Source of the DNA: M30B80 sp965656935
GTDB lineage: Bacteria; Pseudomonadota; Alphaproteobacteria; Rhodobacterales; Rhodobacteraceae
Reading direction: 5' to 3'
Length of the DNA stretch: 45,993 nucleotides
Assembly (NCBI GenBank): GCA_965656935.1
Contig: CBFHMG010000016.1
Span: forward strand, 1-45,993
Shown here: positions 42,856 to 45,993 of the stretch, in pieces
How the letters are laid out: the number at the start of each line of letters is the position of its first letter
Numbering within the stretch: position 1 is the first letter of the stretch
The notes under the pieces: generated by a model
What the model saw: only the letters and a program-made list of their open reading frames with translations
Database searches by the model: none
What the model was told of the DNA's origin: nothing
Program-made: the position numbers and the translations under genes

Positions 42856-44205
42856 CTAGTTGTTCCATGTCTCCAAGGACAGGGTCGCAGGGCATGCCGC
42901 CCCGCTATAGGAGCCAAGCCAGACATCCACGCGCCCGTTCAACAGGTTGCCACCGCGCAGATTGAGAAGCGGGTTCAGATTGCCCGCGCTGTCATCATCA
43001 TAGAACCACTGGCCATCTGCGGTATTCACCAACAGGGTCGTGTCGCAAGATGAATTCACGATCATCTCCAGACGATAGGCATCCATCCCCGAGAGGTAGA
43101 AGGAATATTGCGGGGCTTGGCTGGCATAGCCGAACCCTGGAAGACCGCAGCCATTCACATCCGCCCCGCCCATGGCTTGGCTCTGGAAGCTGTCGCGGCT
43201 GTAGAGATCATCCCCCGTCAGCGAGAAGGTCGCGCCAGTATAGGCAAAGCTCGGGCAATTGCCGCCACCGCTTGGCGCAGGAGTCACCGCGCCCGAGCTG
43301 GCCAGCCATGTCTCGAACTCTACCGATGCGGGGCAATTGACCCCGCCATAGGACCCAACCCAGACATCAACACGCCCCTCCAAGGCTCCCAAGCCAGACA
43401 GGCGCATCATCGGGTTCAGGTTGCCGTTGGAATCATCATCGAAATGCCATTGGCCATCGGCCGTATTGACCAGCAAAACGCTATCGCATTGCGCCTCGAC
43501 CTGAATTTCCAGATCATATTCCTGCATGCCGGACAGATAGAGCGTGTATTGCGGCGCGGTTGAGGCATGGCCCCAAGCGCCAACACCCATCCCGTTGCAC
43601 CCATCCAGCGATGTGCCCCCTGTCGCCGAAACCGAGAAGGTTTGCGGGGAATATAGCTGCTGGCCCGAATAATTCAGGATCAGCCCTTCCTGCTGGAATG
43701 TCGGGCAGGAGCCTGATTGTTGCGGCGCGGGTGCTTGAGCGTAGAAGGTCTCAAGGTTGAGGGACCCGCCGCAACTGCTGCCGCCAAAGGTCCCAACCCA
43801 GACATTGACCCGCCCGTTGGTTTGCGCCGCCGAGCCGAGCGTGATCATCGGATCAAGATTGCCGTTGGAATCATCATCGAAATACCACTGGTTGTCTGCC
43901 CCCAAGACCAGCAGCGCTGAATCGCATTGGCTGTCGACATCCAGAACCAAGCGGTAGTCCTGCATCCCCGTCAGATCGAGCGTATAGCTTGGTGCCGCAT
44001 TGAAATATCCGCTTCCCACATTGCCCAAACCGCAATTCGACAACGAGAACTGCCCCGAGGCCTGAACACCAAAGGTCTTGGGCGCATAGAGGTCTTGCCC
44101 CGTAAAGCTGTAACTCGCCCCTGCGGCTTGTGCCGACGGGCAGGCCATTGCGGCCACGCTCATGGCGCAGACCATCGCGAGACTGGTCAGAAAGAGACGG
44201 ATCAT
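42856..44205 (-). CDS. Exported protein of three tandem ~135-residue Cys-rich, Asp-rich repeats
   Basis: I do not recognise a named family. The 449-residue protein has a signal peptide (~1-28). Three repeats follow at ~22-154, 167-301 and 317-447, joined by Pro/Gly/Ser linkers. Each holds four cysteines at matching places (22, 58, 94, 145; 167, 203, 240, 291; 317, 353, 387, 438). Each also has the series LY..., SGMQxYxLE-like, QWxFDDDSNGNLNP and GRVDVWVGSYGG. The DDDSNGNL block (110, 256, 403) looks like a calcium-binding loop, and two disulfides per repeat are likely. I favour the ATG at 44205, with GGAG six bases upstream, over the one at 44217. A cell-surface or secreted binding role is inference. 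Confidence 0.85.
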   Translation of the reverse strand: MIRLFLTSLAMVCAMSVAAMACPSAQAAGASYSFTGQDLYAPKTFGVQASGQFSLSNCGLGNVGSGYFNAAPSYTLDLTGMQDYRLVLDVDSQCDSALLVLGADNQWYFDDDSNGNLDPMITLGSAAQTNGRVNVWVGTFGGSSCGGSLNLETFYAQAPAPQQSGSCPTFQQEGLILNYSGQQLYSPQTFSVSATGGTSLDGCNGMGVGAWGHASTAPQYTLYLSGMQEYDLEIQVEAQCDSVLLVNTADGQWHFDDDSNGNLNPMMRLSGLGALEGRVDVWVGSYGGVNCPASVEFETWLASSGAVTPAPSGGGNCPSFAYTGATFSLTGDDLYSRDSFQSQAMGGADVNGCGLPGFGYASQAPQYSFYLSGMDAYRLEMIVNSSCDTTLLVNTADGQWFYDDDSAGNLNPLLNLRGGNLLNGRVDVWLGSYSGAACPATLSLETWNN

Positions 44206-44299
44206 TTTGGGCTCCATGTGATGGTTGCTAGTCGCAATAAACCTAGGACGCGCTGGCAGTTCGGGCCAGAGAAAACTTCTTTAGAGACCAATTTGAAAC

Positions 44300-44332
44300 C
44301 AAAGAAAAAGGCCGCCCCTTTTCGAGGCGACC
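44300..44332 (-). terminator. Terminator of tig
   Basis: On the minus strand a nine-pair stem (GGTCGCCTC with GGGGCGGCC, two G-U pairs) with an A-rich loop is followed by TTTTTCTTT, 36 bases after the tig stop. Confidence 0.85.
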
Positions 44333-44367
44333 TAAATTCAGTCATATCAAATAGATATGGGGCGAAT

Positions 44368-45693
44368 TTACTCTTCGCTCAGCTCTTCAACCGCTTTTTC
44401 AAGCTTGGCTTTGGTTGTCTCTTTCTCTTTCACATCCGCTTGCTCGAAGATGTAATCGACAACCTTATCCTCGAACAAAGGCGCGCGAAGCTGCTGCTGC
44501 GCGGCTTGGTTCTTCTGGATAAATTCGAAGAATTCACGCTCCTGCCCGGGATATTGGCGGGCTTGGTTCATGATCGCTTGGGTCATTTCGGCATCCGAGA
44601 CCTGAACGTCGTTCTTTTGTCCCAGCTCTGCCAGCAACAGGCCAAGCTTTACGCGGCGCGATGCGAGGGTGTTATGCTCTTCGGTTGCTTCGATGGCACC
44701 GTGATCATGGCCCTGCACTTCGGGGTTTTCTTCATGCCACAGCTGATGCGCGATTTGGCTGGCTTCGGCCTCGACAAGGCTTGGCGGCAGTTCGAACTCA
44801 ACCGCTTTGTCCAGCTGATCAAGCAAGGCGCGCTTGAGAACCTGACGGGCCGCGCCCTTATATTCAGCGCCCAAACGCTCTTCGATCTGGCCTTTCAGCG
44901 CCGCGAGGTCTTCTGCGCCGTATTTCTTGGCCAATTCATCGTTCAACTCGGCGGGAACTGCCTTTTTGACTTCCTTGACCTTGCATTCGAACACGGCCGC
45001 TTTGCCCGCGAGATGCTCGGCGCCGTATTCCTCAGGGAAGGACACTTCGACATTCTTCTCTTCGCCGGCTTTCACGCCAACCAGCTGCTCTTCAAAGCCG
45101 GGGATGAATGCGTTGGAGCCCAGAACCAGCGGGTAATCTTCTGCCGCGCCGCCTTCAAAGGCCTCGCCATCCACTTTGCCGAGGAAATCAAACACAACCT
45201 GATCGCCATCAGCCGCTTTGCCCTTCTTGGTCTCGAAGTTCTGCGCGCTGGCCGCGAGGTTGTTCAACGCGTCTTCTACGTCTTTTTCATCTGCTGGCAC
45301 GACCAAACGCTCGAGCTTGAGCTTTTTGTAATCCACATCGGGGATTTCGGGCAGCTTTTCATAGCTCATGGAAACAACGACATCATCGCCTTCTTTCCAG
45401 TCTTCATTGGTCATCTTGACCTCAGGCTGCATCGCAGGACGGTCGCCGCTGGTCTCCAGATGGTTCTGCATCGCGCCGTCAACGGCTTCCTGCATCGCTT
45501 CACCCATGACACGGGGGCCAAACTGCTTTTTCAGCAATGGCATCGGGACTTTACCCTTGCGGAAGCCCTTCATTTCAATACCGGGCTGTGCCTCGGCAAG
45601 CTTCTCGTTCACCTTGGCTTCAAGCTCGGCGCCGGTGATTGTGATTTCATAGGCGCGCTTGAGGCCTTCGTTCAGAGTCTCGGTGACGTTCAT
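44368..45693 (-). CDS. tig: Trigger factor
   Basis: Trigger factor is a ribosome-bound chaperone and prolyl isomerase. The 441-residue protein has the ribosome-binding domain (~1-110, signature GFRKGKVPMPLLKKQFG), the FKBP-type domain (~155-240: ADGDQVVFDFLGKVDGEAFEGG, then LVLGSNAFIPGFEEQLVG) and the C-terminal helical arms. The ATG at 45693 follows AGGAAG. It stands alone, with a terminator at 44300. Confidence 0.97.
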   Translation of the reverse strand: MNVTETLNEGLKRAYEITITGAELEAKVNEKLAEAQPGIEMKGFRKGKVPMPLLKKQFGPRVMGEAMQEAVDGAMQNHLETSGDRPAMQPEVKMTNEDWKEGDDVVVSMSYEKLPEIPDVDYKKLKLERLVVPADEKDVEDALNNLAASAQNFETKKGKAADGDQVVFDFLGKVDGEAFEGGAAEDYPLVLGSNAFIPGFEEQLVGVKAGEEKNVEVSFPEEYGAEHLAGKAAVFECKVKEVKKAVPAELNDELAKKYGAEDLAALKGQIEERLGAEYKGAARQVLKRALLDQLDKAVEFELPPSLVEAEASQIAHQLWHEENPEVQGHDHGAIEATEEHNTLASRRVKLGLLLAELGQKNDVQVSDAEMTQAIMNQARQYPGQEREFFEFIQKNQAAQQQLRAPLFEDKVVDYIFEQADVKEKETTKAKLEKAVEELSEE

Positions 45694-45921
45694 AATCTTC
45701 CTCGCGTTCGAAACAAGACCGCAGACAGCGGCCCCAGGACGGAATTTGCGCCTTACTAGAGGGGGGCAAGGGGGCGTTCAACCCCGAAAACAAGGGGGGA
45801 CGCCACTTCGACCGAATAATCAAGAAAGGATGGTGCGGGTGAAGGGACCTAAACTCTTATACTTTGCGGTGCCAGAACGCATCAATAACCCTTTATAATA
45901 ATGGTTTTTTTGGAATATACC

Positions 45922-45943
45922 ATATCATGGGTTGCCATGATAT
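45922..45943. repeat. Inverted repeat in the AT-rich right end
   Basis: ATATCATGG (45922-45930) and CCATGATAT (45935-45943) are perfect 9-base arms around GTTG. The stretch 45694-45993 holds no gene I can support: its first part is the tig leader and its last ~150 bases are AT-rich, unlike the rest of the window. Confidence 0.6.
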
Positions 45944-45945
45944 AT

Positions 45946-45981
45946 CACCATATGTCATCATAAAAGGTGGATCATATGGTG
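45946..45981. repeat. Second inverted repeat in the AT-rich right end
   Basis: CACCATATG (45946-45954) and CATATGGTG (45973-45981) are perfect 9-base arms 18 bases apart, two bases after the previous repeat. AAAGGTGG before an ATG at 45976 would resemble a start, but that frame stops at once. Confidence 0.55.
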
Positions 45982-45993
45982 GATAAATTGTGA

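Noticed and set aside
42856..44205. Trypsin-like peptidase annotation for the repeat protein
   Set aside because: No catalytic His-Asp-Ser motif is present in any repeat.
1..45993. CRISPR array, insertion sequence or rRNA operon
   Set aside because: No regularly spaced direct repeats, transposase gene or rRNA sequence was found anywhere in the window.

Overview
The window looks like a chromosomal stretch from an alphaproteobacterium of the Rhodobacteraceae (Roseobacter/Rhodobacter group). This rests on gene content and order: an rplU-rpmA-obgE-proBA cluster whose L21 carries a long C-terminal extension, a phoR-pstSCAB-phoU-phoB cluster with large alphaproteobacterial PstC and PstA, and the remains of a Rhodobacter-type gene transfer agent (GTA) cluster between mltG and cysE. 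Almost all of it is vertically inherited core genome. I see no insertion sequence, integrase or CRISPR array.

Layout. 1-641: end-truncated pseudouridine kinase-like gene. 951-2790: rpsB-tsf and a strong terminator. 3037-4235: aroQ followed by a LuxR-type regulator. 4347-5051: an unrecognised gene interrupted by 100 Ns, flanked on both sides by the same 77 bases, so the gap is very probably an assembly artefact. 5329-8800: pcaIJF, the last two steps of the beta-ketoadipate pathway, with a divergent IclR regulator. 8978-18135: phosphate sensing and uptake genes with a triple Pho box before pstS, and a Cys/Met PLP enzyme gene before phoR. 18190-23670: proA, proB, obgE, an acetyltransferase gene, rpmA and rplU. 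23698-25575: a DUF2059 protein, tRNA-Ser(CGA) and a His-rich exported protein. 25584-28016: a MarR regulator divergent from a 3-hydroxybenzoate 4-monooxygenase (mobA type). 28121-30830: typA and cysE, convergent. 30915-34324: GTA remnant. 34524-39950: a fatty acid synthesis cluster, fabD-fabG-acpP-fabF-mltG. 40228-41473: rpsF-rpsR-rplI. 41601-44205: an exported glucose/sorbosone dehydrogenase-type protein and an exported three-repeat protein. 44368-45693: tig. The last 150 bases are AT-rich and palindromic.

How the parts connect. MobA makes protocatechuate, and PcaIJ/PcaF finish its breakdown to succinyl-CoA and acetyl-CoA; the ring-cleavage genes in between are not here. The Pst/Pho genes form one phosphate-starvation regulon. 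FabD, FabG, AcpP and FabF form the core of fatty acid synthesis.

The most unusual object is the 831-codon reading frame at 31618-34113. Its first ~180 residues are the ATPase end of a GTA large terminase (Walker A and B), and the remaining ~650 residues are the GTA host-specificity/tail tip protein. The two are joined in frame exactly at the W-x-D-E of Walker B. The small terminase gene lies just upstream and a DUF2793 gene just downstream. The simplest reading is a single internal deletion that removed the portal, capsid and tail genes and left a chimeric open frame. No function of the chimera can be shown from sequence alone.
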